DNA of 64,000 bases from positions 62,001-126,000 of the forward strand of contig NC_015167.1 in NCBI RefSeq assembly GCF_000190595.1. The letters run 5' to 3'. Below the pieces are notes generated by a model. It did not search any database. It saw nothing but the letters and a program-made list of their open reading frames with translations, and was not told where the DNA came from. Source of the stretch: Cellulophaga lytica DSM 7489. Lineage in GTDB: Bacteria > Bacteroidota > Bacteroidia > Flavobacteriales > Flavobacteriaceae. Below, piece by piece: positions 17,701-25,463 of this stretch; the stretch's first letter is position 1, and each line of letters opens with the position of its first letter. A program made the position numbers and the translations under genes.

Positions 17701-20700
17701 TCAAACAGCTACTCCAGATAGCGGAACTTTTAGCCCTAATGTTAATGGTACTAATGAAGTACAGGTTACTAGTACTGATGCGGCTGGGAATAGCACTAAT
17801 GATGCTACTACTTTAGAATTAACTATTGATACTACTGATCCTACAGCTCCTACGGTTGATAGTCAAGTTACTAATGATACTACGCCTGTTCTTACAGGTA
17901 CAGCTGAACCTAACTCTACTATTACTGTTGTTGTGGGTGGTGCTACATATACTACTACTGCTAACGCTTCTGGTGATTGGACTATTGATACTCAAACAGC
18001 TACTCCAAATAGTGGAACTTTTAGCCCTAATGTTAATGGTACTAATGAAGTACAGGTTACTAGTACTGATGCGGCTGGGAATAGCACTAATGATGCTACT
18101 ACTTTAGAATTAACTATTGATACTACAGACCCTACAACTCCTACGGTTGATAGTCAAGTTACTAATGATACTACACCTGTTCTTACAGGTACGGCTGAAC
18201 CTAACTCTACTATTACTGTTGTTGTGGGTGGTGCTACATATACTACTACTGCTAACGCTTCTGGTGACTGGACTATTGATACTCAAACAGCTACTCCAGA
18301 TAGCGGAACTTTTAGCCCTAATGTTAATGGTACTAATGAAGTACAGGTTACTAGTACTGATGCGGCTGGGAATAGCACTAATGATGCTACTACTTTAGAA
18401 TTAACTATTGATACCACAGACCCTACAACTCCTACGGTTGATAGTCTAGTTACTAATGATACTACACCTGTTCTTACAGGTACGGCTGAACCTAACTCTA
18501 CTATTACTGTTGTTGTGGGTGGTGCTACATACACTACTACTGCTAACGCTTCTGGTGGCTGGACTATTGATACTCAAACAGCTACTCCAGATAGTGGAAC
18601 TTTTAGCCCTAATGTTAATGGCACTAATGAAGTACAGGTTACTAGTACTGATGCGGCTGGGAATAGCACTAATGATGCTACTACTTTAGAATTAATTATT
18701 GATACTACAGATCCTACTGCGCCTACAGTAGCTATTACTGAAGATACTAACAATGACGGTTTAATTTCTCAAGATGAATTAGTGGGTGATATTGATGCTA
18801 CTATTACTCTTCCGGCTGATGCCGTGGCAGGTGATACTGTAACTATTACTGATGGTAATGGAAACTCTCAAGACATTGTTCTTAATGCTACAGATATTAC
18901 TAATGGTACTATTAATGTTATAATTGCTAATCCTGGTGATGGTAACTCTATTAATGTAACTGCTAATATTACAGATGTTGCTGGGAACGTTGGCCCTAAT
19001 AGCACTGCTGATTCGGCTACTATTGATACAACTCCTCCTACTGCGCCTACGGTAGCTATTACTGAAGATACTAATAATGACGGTTTAATTTCTCAAGATG
19101 AATTAGTGGGTGATATTGATGCTACTATTACTCTTCCGGCTGATGCTGTGGTAGGTGATACTGTAACTATTACTGATGGTAATGGAAACTCTCAAGACAT
19201 TGTTCTTAATGCTACAGATATTACTAATGGTACTATTAATGTTATAATTGCTAATCCTGGTGATGGTAACTCTATTAATGTAACTGCTAATATTACAGAT
19301 GTTGCTGGGAACGTTGGCCCTAATAGCACTGCTGATTCGGCTACTATTGATACAACTCCTCCTACTGCGCCTACGGTAGCTATTACTGAAGATACTAATA
19401 ATGACGGTTTAATTTCTCAAGATGAATTAGTGGGTGATATTGATGCTACTATTACTCTTCCGGCTGATGCCGTGGCAGGTGATACTGTAACTATTACTGA
19501 TGGTAATGGAAACTCTCAAGACATTGTTCTTAATGCTACAGATATTACTAATGGTACTATTAATGTTATAATTGCTAATCCTGGTGATGGTAACTCTATT
19601 AATGTAACTGCTAATATTACAGATGTTGCTGGGAACGTTGGCCCTAATAGCACTGCTGATTCGGCTACTATTGATACAACTCCTCCTACTGCGCCTACGG
19701 TAGCTATTACTGAAGATACTAATAATGACGGTTTAATTTCTCAAGATGAATTAGTGGGTGATATTGATGCTACTATTACTCTTCCGGCTGATGCTGTGGT
19801 AGGTGATACTGTAACTATTACTGATGGTAATGGAAACTCTCAAGACATTGTTCTTAATGCTACAGATATTACTAATGGTACTATTAATGTTATAATTGCT
19901 AATCCTGGTGATGGTAACTCTATTAATGTAACTGCTAATATTACAGATGTTGCTGGGAACGTTGGCCCTAATAGCACTGCTGATTCGGCTACTATTGATA
20001 CAACTCCTCCTACTGCGCCTACGGTAGCTATTACTGAAGATACTAATAATGACGGTTTAATTTCTCAAGATGAATTAGTGGGTGATATTGATGCTACTAT
20101 TACTCTTCCGGCTGATGCTGTGGCAGGTGATACTGTAACTATTACTGATGGTAATGGAAACTCTCAAGACATTGTTCTTAATGCTACAGATATAACTAAT
20201 GGTACTATTAATGTTGTAATTGCTAATCCTGGTGATGGTAACTCTATTAATGTAACTGCTAATATTACAGATGTTGCTGGGAACGTTGGCCCTAATAGCA
20301 CTGCTGATTCGGCTACTATTGATACAACTCCTCCTACTGCACCTACAGTAACTATTACTGAAGACACTAACAATGACGGTTTAATTTCTCAAGATGAATT
20401 AGTGGGTGATATTGATGCTACTATTACTCTTCCGGCTGATGCCGTGGCAGGTGATACTGTAACTATTACTGATGGTAATGGAAACTCTCAAGACATTGTT
20501 CTTAATGCTACAGATATTACTAATGGTACTATTAATGTTATAATTGCTAATCCTGGTGATGGTAACTCTATTAATGTAACTGCTAATATTACAGATGTTG
20601 CTGGGAACGTTGGCCCTAATAGTGCTGCTGATTCGGCTACTATTGATTCTACTGATCCTATAGTAGATAGCTTTACAGCTAATACAACTTCTCCTTTATT

Positions 20701-21577
20701 AACAGGTCAAGGAAATTCTAATGAACTTCTATTAATTGATTTAGATACAGATGGTGATGGTGTAATTGATGTTTCATATTCAGTAACAACAGATTCTACA
20801 GGAAATTGGAGCATTGATACGGCTACAGCAATACCAGATAATGGTACATTTCCAATATTAGAAGATGAAGACACCATAGAAATAATAGCTACAGATTCTG
20901 CTGGAAATATTGGTACTGGTACAGTTGTACTTTCTATTGATTCTGATAATGATGGATTATCTGATAATGAAGAAGCGGCTTTAGGTACAGATCCTAATAA
21001 CCCTGATACTGATGGGGATTCTATTTTAGACGGACAAGAAGTTACTGATAATACCAACCCGCTTGATGACTGTGACTCTAACGGTGGTACGCCTCTTGAC
21101 ACTAGTGATTGTGATATGGATGGTTTAACTAATGCACAAGAAGCGGCTTTAGGTACAGATCCTTTTAATTCTGATTCTGATGGTGATTTAATTCTTGATG
21201 GTAAAGAAGTAGATGATGAAACTGATCCTCTTGATCCTTGTGATAATATTGGTGGTACACCTCCAACTGGTTCTGCTTGTGACATCTCTATTTACAACGA
21301 CCTTGTGGGGCCTGGTGTAGATGATGGATACTTTAGAATTATTAATATTGAACAGTTCCCTAACAATACCGTACAAATCTACAACAGATGGGGCGTAATT
21401 GTTTTTGAAACTAAAGGATATGATCGTGGTTCTAATGTTTTTAAAGGAATATCTAACGGTAGAGTTGTTATTAATAAAAATGAAGAACTTCCTGCTGGTG
21501 TTTACTACTACATTATTAATTACAATAATAACGGTCAAAATAAATCTAAAGCCGGATATTTATATCTAAATAGATAA
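14759..21577 (+). CDS. giant T9SS type B surface adhesin with tandem Ig-like repeats
   Basis: 2272-residue secreted adhesin. In order: signal peptide ending SFAQ (about 34); an IgGFc-binding-like region (about 35-490) with LRFESASGEKFYVNYRG and GIMATEDNTTV; an Ig-like unit (QWYRDGVAIPGA); a DUF11-type domain (about 550-670); calcium-binding TSP3-type DxDxDG strings; six 97-residue Ig-like repeats (about 741-1322); six 108-residue repeats (about 1323-1967), each with an EF-hand-type loop; one more Ig-like unit; TSP3-type repeats; and a C-terminal type B sorting domain (VQIYNRWGVIVFETKGYD ... GVYYYIINY). The protein is predicted to cross the outer membrane by T9SS and stay at the surface. PorP/SprF and OmpA-like genes follow directly. 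Confidence 0.93.
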   Translation: MKNFHSMIFSKFNVKKKIILNFFCLLFITTSFAQLSDLHYLPPLTQTGNHMSNQAIYLSTPETTAFDVNIYIGTSVTPVSTVSVSNALPYTYTLANNDNGITMLPDADVGVILSTAGLRFESASGEKFYVNYRGRNGAQGASLTSKGRAALGTHFKWGGIPFLHDRNIYNATLGIMATEDNTTVVVSDYDPNCVFRQGTNAVGLTDDIITITLDKGETYVLESVGNNGDANRYGWVGADITADKDIAISNGNILVGVVAGSDLQDAGIDQPVPIDIIGREYVFIRGNGSNALEFPVIIGTANGTDIFINGSSTPIATINNGEYFIIPGANYTGSSPGSNMTVTTSKNVYAYQCLAGNSSAATTGMNFIAPVNCLLPDNLNNIGNIEDLVGINLSNAGLTILASNSTPDANIIVTDGSGTVTLPAAQMANGLAWKSFYIPNLTGNVSVQSSGSIAVGVIGLSGSLGIGGYFSGFDTVPVVDYTITGSGCLGSTISLTETFDSYQWYRDGVAIPGAVTSNYTPTQIGEHYVNVSKSGCDYNSNVIQVFYCQPDILVEKTADKSTISEGENITFTITVESLGVDDVTNLVIEDILPTGLTLFSVSPSKGTWSSPNWTIGTMVKGEKQNLTIIATADDVVAPTTSIDVTNTVDNTQDQIDSNASTDDMSETITIENLDDDGDGDPDTTDSNPLDPCIFSVNQVSANTDSNWDNADCDGDGIDNGTEITNGTDPYNNDTTPPTAPTVDSLVTNDTTPVLTGTAEPNSTITVVVGGATYTTTANASGDWTIDTQTATPDSGTFSPNVNGTNEVQVTSTDAAGNSTNDATTLELTIDTTDPTTPTVDSQVTNDTTPVLTGTAEPNSTITVVVGGATYTTTANASGDWTIDTQTATPDSGTFSPNVNGTNEVQVTSTDAAGNSTNDATTLELTIDTTDPTTPTVDSQVTNDTTPVLTGTAEPNSTITVVVGGATYTTTANASGDWTIDTQTATPDSGTFSPNVNGTNEVQVTSTDAAGNSTNDATTLELTIDTTDPTAPTVDSQVTNDTTPVLTGTAEPNSTITVVVGGATYTTTANASGDWTIDTQTATPNSGTFSPNVNGTNEVQVTSTDAAGNSTNDATTLELTIDTTDPTTPTVDSQVTNDTTPVLTGTAEPNSTITVVVGGATYTTTANASGDWTIDTQTATPDSGTFSPNVNGTNEVQVTSTDAAGNSTNDATTLELTIDTTDPTTPTVDSLVTNDTTPVLTGTAEPNSTITVVVGGATYTTTANASGGWTIDTQTATPDSGTFSPNVNGTNEVQVTSTDAAGNSTNDATTLELIIDTTDPTAPTVAITEDTNNDGLISQDELVGDIDATITLPADAVAGDTVTITDGNGNSQDIVLNATDITNGTINVIIANPGDGNSINVTANITDVAGNVGPNSTADSATIDTTPPTAPTVAITEDTNNDGLISQDELVGDIDATITLPADAVVGDTVTITDGNGNSQDIVLNATDITNGTINVIIANPGDGNSINVTANITDVAGNVGPNSTADSATIDTTPPTAPTVAITEDTNNDGLISQDELVGDIDATITLPADAVAGDTVTITDGNGNSQDIVLNATDITNGTINVIIANPGDGNSINVTANITDVAGNVGPNSTADSATIDTTPPTAPTVAITEDTNNDGLISQDELVGDIDATITLPADAVVGDTVTITDGNGNSQDIVLNATDITNGTINVIIANPGDGNSINVTANITDVAGNVGPNSTADSATIDTTPPTAPTVAITEDTNNDGLISQDELVGDIDATITLPADAVAGDTVTITDGNGNSQDIVLNATDITNGTINVVIANPGDGNSINVTANITDVAGNVGPNSTADSATIDTTPPTAPTVTITEDTNNDGLISQDELVGDIDATITLPADAVAGDTVTITDGNGNSQDIVLNATDITNGTINVIIANPGDGNSINVTANITDVAGNVGPNSAADSATIDSTDPIVDSFTANTTSPLLTGQGNSNELLLIDLDTDGDGVIDVSYSVTTDSTGNWSIDTATAIPDNGTFPILEDEDTIEIIATDSAGNIGTGTVVLSIDSDNDGLSDNEEAALGTDPNNPDTDGDSILDGQEVTDNTNPLDDCDSNGGTPLDTSDCDMDGLTNAQEAALGTDPFNSDSDGDLILDGKEVDDETDPLDPCDNIGGTPPTGSACDISIYNDLVGPGVDDGYFRIINIEQFPNNTVQIYNRWGVIVFETKGYDRGSNVFKGISNGRVVINKNEELPAGVYYYIINYNNNGQNKSKAGYLYLNR
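16979..18724 (+). repeat. tandem array 1: six 291-bp units inside the adhesin gene
   Basis: Units begin at 16979, 17270, 17561, 17852, 18143 and 18434 with exact 291-bp spacing (97 codons). They are nearly identical, differing by a few mostly synonymous changes. Variants are shared in a patchwork: AATGGCACT in units 2 and 6 against AATGGTACT elsewhere, and GATAGTCTA in units 1 and 6 against GATAGTCAA in 2-5. Such similarity at third positions points to recent unequal crossing-over or gene conversion. Confidence 0.95.
18725..20659 (+). repeat. tandem array 2: six 324-bp units inside the adhesin gene
   Basis: Units begin at 18725, 19049, 19373, 19697, 20021 and 20345 (324 bp, 108 codons); the last is 9 bp shorter. 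Each encodes DTNNDGLISQDE, a full EF-hand-type loop, then a beta-rich Ig-like fold. Units 2 and 4 share GATGCTGTGGTAGG (Val for Ala), suggesting a two-unit duplication step. Confidence 0.95.
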
Positions 21578-21614
21578 CTTTAAACACAACCATTAAACGC
21601 ATAAATCATAAATT

Positions 21615-22556
21615 ATGAAAAAATTACTTCTAAGTATTGTTTTTGTCCTTCTTGCCCTGCAGAACATTTCTGCTCAGCAAGATGCACAATACACTCAATA
21701 TATGTATAACACCATTGCCATTAACCCTGCTTATGCTGGTTCTAGAGGCGTATTTAGTATTGCTGCTTTGCACAGATCTCAATGGGTAGGCCTAGATGGT
21801 GCCCCTACAACACAAACGCTTAACTTTAACACTCCTGTTTCTAGAAGAGTTGGTCTGGGATTGTCTGTGGTTCACGATGAAATTGGTAACGGAACAAATC
21901 AAGATACCTATATAGATGCTGCTTTTTCTTATACAGTTCCTACTAGTGAACAAGGAAAACTATCCTTTGGACTTAAAGCTGGGGGACATTTTTTAAATCT
22001 AGATTTTTCTAAACTGGCCAATTACAGACAAGAGTCTACTCCGGCAGGGTATGATGATATCGAGAAAAAATTCTCCCCTAACTTTGGCGCTGGTATCTAT
22101 TACCATACTGATAAATTCTACGCTGGTTTTTCTGTCCCTAACTTTTTAGAAACAAAACACTTTGATGATTCTCAAGGACAAAACAGTTCTTTTCTTGCCG
22201 TAGAACGTATGAACTTGTATTTAATTACAGGCTATGTTTTTGAACTTAACAGAGATTTAAAACTTAAACCTGCCGCACTTATTAAAGCTGTTAAAGGTGC
22301 TCCTATACAAGCCGATTTGTCAGCTACTTTTTTACTTAGAGATAAATTTAGCTTTGGTGCCGCATACCGTTGGGATGCTGCTCTTAGTGCTCTTGTTGGG
22401 TTTCAGCTTAGTGACCAATTAATGCTTGGTTTAGCCTATGATAAAGAAACTACTGATCTTGGAAATACCTCGTTTAATGATGGTTCTTTTGAGGTTTTTT
22501 TAAGGTACGAGCTAAGATCAAGATACAAAAAAGTAATTACGCCTAGATTCTTCTAA
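21615..22556 (+). CDS. PorP/SprF family type IX secretion membrane protein
   Basis: 313-residue outer-membrane beta-barrel protein. The signal peptide ends SAQQ (about residue 21). The family start QDAQYTQYMYNTIAINPAYAGSRG is textbook PorP/SprF, and the chain ends in an aromatic-rich barrel strand. Known role in the family: in Flavobacterium johnsoniae SprF is needed to secrete and attach SprB, and related proteins serve other cargo with type B C-terminal domains. Here the gene begins 37 nt after the adhesin stop, so it is inferred to be the dedicated partner of that adhesin. It is co-oriented and probably co-transcribed with the OmpA-like gene 12 nt downstream. Confidence 0.95.
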   Translation: MKKLLLSIVFVLLALQNISAQQDAQYTQYMYNTIAINPAYAGSRGVFSIAALHRSQWVGLDGAPTTQTLNFNTPVSRRVGLGLSVVHDEIGNGTNQDTYIDAAFSYTVPTSEQGKLSFGLKAGGHFLNLDFSKLANYRQESTPAGYDDIEKKFSPNFGAGIYYHTDKFYAGFSVPNFLETKHFDDSQGQNSSFLAVERMNLYLITGYVFELNRDLKLKPAALIKAVKGAPIQADLSATFLLRDKFSFGAAYRWDAALSALVGFQLSDQLMLGLAYDKETTDLGNTSFNDGSFEVFLRYELRSRYKKVITPRFF

Positions 22557-22568
22557 AAAACAAAACAA

Positions 22569-24512
22569 ATGAAATTTAAATACATAACACTTGCCTTTTT
22601 GTTTTGTTGTGCTTTTACAAACGCACAAACCAAAAAAGAGAAAAAGGCCGATGATAAGTTTGAAAGTTACCAATACGCTGAAGCTATTGATGTTTATGAA
22701 AGACTTATTGACTTAGGATATACATCTGAAACTATTTATAGAAAATTAGCCAACTCTAACTACCTTAATGCTAGGTATGAAAATGCCGCAAAATGGTATG
22801 AGATGTTGGTTAACCTAGAAGGTGCTAACGTTGACCCTGAAGAGGTCTATAAATACGCATTATCACTAAAGTCTATTGGAGAATATGAAAAATCTGATAC
22901 TTGGATGCGTAAGTTTGATGATATAAAACAGTACGACTCTAGAGCGTCTTTATTTGAAAATAATACAGACTACCTAAAAGTAATTGAAAAAAACTCGGGA
23001 CGGTACAATATTAAAAACTTAGAAATAAATTCTAGTGTATCTGAATTCTCTCCTGCTTATTACAATGACAAACTTGTTTTCTCTTCTGCTAGAGATACAG
23101 GAACTGTGCGTAGAACTATTAACGAGTGGAATAACCAGCCATTTTTAAACCTGTATGCTGCTCAGTTTAATGAAGAAGGCACACCTATTAACGCTGGTAA
23201 ACTAGACCGCAAACTAAATAAAAAAACACATGAATCTTCTGCTATTTTTACTAAAGATGGCAATACCATGTATTTTACCAGAAATAATTCTGATAACGGG
23301 AGATTTGCACGTGATAAAGATGGGGTTAGTAGACTTAAATTATATAGAGCTACTAAGGTAAATGATGAGTGGAAAAAAGTTACAGAATTGCCTTTTAATG
23401 GTGATGATTTTTCTGTAGCACACCCTGCCCTATCGCCTGATGAAACTAAACTATACTTTGCATCTGATATGCCTGGCACTAGAGGAATGTCTGATTTGTT
23501 TGTGGTAGATATTATTGCTGATGGTACTTTTTCTGCTCCTCGTAATCTTGGCAATAAAATTAACACAGAATCTAGAGAAACATTTCCTTTTGTTTCTAAA
23601 AACAACATCTTGTATTTTGCCTCTGATGGGCATCCCGGTTTAGGCGGTTTAGATATTTTTGCAACACAAGTAACTGACAATTTTAACGACTCTTACATCT
23701 TAAATGTTGGAAAACCAGTAAACAGTAAACAAGATGATTTCTCTTTGATTTTTGATGAAGACACTCAAAAAGGATTCTTTGCCTCTAACCGTGATGGTGG
23801 TAAAGGGTATGATGATATTTATAGCTTTATACAAACCAAAGAGCTAAATCTTAATTGCTACAATACCATTACAGGTACTGCTGTTAATCTTAAAACGGGG
23901 GCTAGTATTGCTGATGCTGCGATCCAAGTAAAAGACAAAGAGAATACCTTGGTTTTTGAAACTAAAACAGACACCAAAGGAAACTTTACACTAAATGATA
24001 TTTGTTGGGATGATACCTATACCCTACTCGGAGAAAAAATAGAGTTTGAGCAAGGTACTACCTCCTTTACTATGGAACGCAATAAAGAATTAAAACCTGT
24101 TATTGTAAAATTAAATCCTATTAAAAGAGCTGCGCCTATTGGTACTGACTTAACAAAGTACTTAAAACTAGATCCTATTTATTTTGACCTTGATAAATCA
24201 TTTATTAGAATTGACGGACAAATTACTATGCAACAAGTGTTTGCATACCTTAAAGAATACCCAGAGGTGGTTATTGAGGTTCGTTCACATACAGATGCCA
24301 GAGCTACTAATGAGTATAACTTAGCTCTATCTAACAGAAGAGCTAAGGAAACTGTAAAATACCTACTAGATAATGGTATTGCTCCTGAGCGTGTTTCTGG
24401 TAAAGGATTTGGTGAGTCAGAGCTTACAAACAATTGTGACTCTAACAGCAAATGCTCTGAAGAAGAACACCAAAAAAACAGAAGATCTGAGTTTATTGTA
24501 GTACAAAACTAA
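22569..24512 (+). CDS. OmpA family protein with TPR, PD40 propeller and CarboxypepD-like domains
   Basis: 647-residue protein typical of T9SS loci. Order: signal peptide ending NAQT (about 20); TPR-like helices (about 25-115); PD40/WD40-like propeller (about 160-420) with repeats such as FSSARDTG, TMYFTRNN, KLYFASDM and ILYFASDGHPGLGGLDIF; a carboxypeptidase-regulatory-like beta sandwich (about 435-510); and an OmpA domain (about 535-647) with VRSHTDARATNEYNLALSNRRA and HQKNRRSEF. The OmpA domain should bind peptidoglycan and hold the complex to the cell wall. The PorP-OmpA pairing after an adhesin is a recurring Bacteroidota module. Confidence 0.95.
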   Translation: MKFKYITLAFLFCCAFTNAQTKKEKKADDKFESYQYAEAIDVYERLIDLGYTSETIYRKLANSNYLNARYENAAKWYEMLVNLEGANVDPEEVYKYALSLKSIGEYEKSDTWMRKFDDIKQYDSRASLFENNTDYLKVIEKNSGRYNIKNLEINSSVSEFSPAYYNDKLVFSSARDTGTVRRTINEWNNQPFLNLYAAQFNEEGTPINAGKLDRKLNKKTHESSAIFTKDGNTMYFTRNNSDNGRFARDKDGVSRLKLYRATKVNDEWKKVTELPFNGDDFSVAHPALSPDETKLYFASDMPGTRGMSDLFVVDIIADGTFSAPRNLGNKINTESRETFPFVSKNNILYFASDGHPGLGGLDIFATQVTDNFNDSYILNVGKPVNSKQDDFSLIFDEDTQKGFFASNRDGGKGYDDIYSFIQTKELNLNCYNTITGTAVNLKTGASIADAAIQVKDKENTLVFETKTDTKGNFTLNDICWDDTYTLLGEKIEFEQGTTSFTMERNKELKPVIVKLNPIKRAAPIGTDLTKYLKLDPIYFDLDKSFIRIDGQITMQQVFAYLKEYPEVVIEVRSHTDARATNEYNLALSNRRAKETVKYLLDNGIAPERVSGKGFGESELTNNCDSNSKCSEEEHQKNRRSEFIVVQN

Positions 24513-24535
24513 ACAATAAAACATCCTATAAAAAC

Positions 24536-24567
24536 AAAAAAGAGGAAGCTTTAGCTTCCTCTTTTTT
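24536..24567. terminator. bidirectional terminator
   Basis: AGAGGAAGCT-TT-AGCTTCCTCT flanked by A6 and T6 runs, between the convergent OmpA-like and TetR genes. Clean stem with T tract in both directions. Confidence 0.88.
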
Positions 24568-24588
24568 GTTACATAAATAATAAACTAT

Positions 24589-25167
24589 TTACTTATTTTC
24601 TATCCCTTTAAAAATAAAGTCTGTTAACTGCTTCTCTATCTCTATTGGGTTTACTTTTATATCATCATTGGTAATCATACTAAACAACCAACGCATAGAA
24701 GATATTACCATAAAAGTTGCAAATTCACCATCCATTTTACGAAGAGAACCTTCAGAGATACCTTCATCAATTATATTACTTACAGTACTTATATAACCGC
24801 TTCTTTTTAATTTAAACTCTTCTAATTTCTCTCCTTTTAAATTACGCCATTCATATACAAAAAGAGAAACCTCATATGGCTTGTTAAGTGTATACTGAAC
24901 GTGCTTAGAAATTACAAACTTTAATTTTTCTACCGGAGAGTACGAAGAATTCATAATATTATCCAAATAGACAACAAATTCTTCTAAGGTACTAAACAAA
25001 TAATCTTCTAATAACGCTTCTTTAGAATCTATATAGTTGTAAACATTTGCTACTTCAAAATTCAACTCGTGTGCAATGTCTCGCATTGTTGTGGCCTTAA
25101 AGCCTTTTTCACTTATTAACTTAAGTGTCTTTTCAAAAAATAATTCTTTTTTGGTTAATTTTTTCAT
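24589..25167 (-). CDS. TetR/AcrR family transcriptional regulator
   Basis: 192-residue repressor-type regulator. The N-terminal helix-turn-helix is clear (KTLKLISEKGFKATTMRDIAHELNFEVANVYNYIDSKEALLEDYL, about residues 11-55). The C-terminal ligand domain is all-helical and ends IEKQLTDFIFKGIENK. The ligand is unknown. A perfect 8-bp inverted repeat at 25194-25216, 27 bp upstream of its start and next to a -7-like box, suggests self-repression. The divergent neighbour is ctaA, which could be co-regulated, but the operator is far from the ctaA promoter box. Confidence 0.93.
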   Translation of the reverse strand: MKKLTKKELFFEKTLKLISEKGFKATTMRDIAHELNFEVANVYNYIDSKEALLEDYLFSTLEEFVVYLDNIMNSSYSPVEKLKFVISKHVQYTLNKPYEVSLFVYEWRNLKGEKLEEFKLKRSGYISTVSNIIDEGISEGSLRKMDGEFATFMVISSMRWLFSMITNDDIKVNPIEIEKQLTDFIFKGIENK

Positions 25168-25193
25168 AGTAAATAGGTTGTTAATATGGGGGA

Positions 25194-25224
25194 TAATTAT
25201 TTTGTAACAATAATTACAATATTA
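25194..25224 (-). promoter_or_regulatory. tetR promoter and candidate operator
   Basis: Inverted repeat TAATTATT-N7-AATAATTA (25194-25216) directly follows a minus-strand TAATATTG box (25224-25217, one mismatch to TAnnTTTG). The predicted start site falls within the repeat. Confidence 0.5.
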
Positions 25225-25430
25225 TATCATAGGTCAAATATATGAACAAACGTTAACTATACAAGTTTAGTTGTGTTAAAAAAAAGCTTTTAAAAATCAT
25301 TTTTATTATTATAATAAATACAGTGAATAACCTAATAGTGAATAAAAATTAATAATGAATATATTTACTAATACCTGTAAATAGATGATTTTATTAGTTA
25401 TTTAAACTTTATTTAAAACCAAAAGAGGCG

Positions 25431-25438
25431 TATTTTTG
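25431..25438 (+). promoter_or_regulatory. ctaA promoter -7 box
   Basis: TATTTTTG matches TAnnTTTG, 25 nt before the ATG. No clear -33 TTG. Confidence 0.5.
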
Positions 25439-25463
25439 CAGTACATTATAGACTTCCAAAAAA

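Noticed and set aside
17001-18689. Series of 77-93-residue leucine-rich ORFs repeated every 291 bp in another plus-strand frame
   Set aside because: They are frame-shifted readings of array 1 of the adhesin; the same period and composition follow from the repeats, and the adhesin frame has a signal peptide, recognisable domains and a sorting domain.
16979-20659. CRISPR or satellite-like array
   Set aside because: Units are 291 and 324 bp without unique spacers and stay in one protein frame; they are intragenic coding repeats.
20707-21285. 192-residue minus-strand ORF opposite the adhesin C-terminus
   Set aside because: Serine/proline-rich mirror of the aspartate-rich TSP3-type repeats; no start context or family features.
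23162-23680. 172-residue minus-strand ORF opposite the OmpA/PD40 gene
   Set aside because: Embedded in the propeller coding region, with shadow composition and no promoter.
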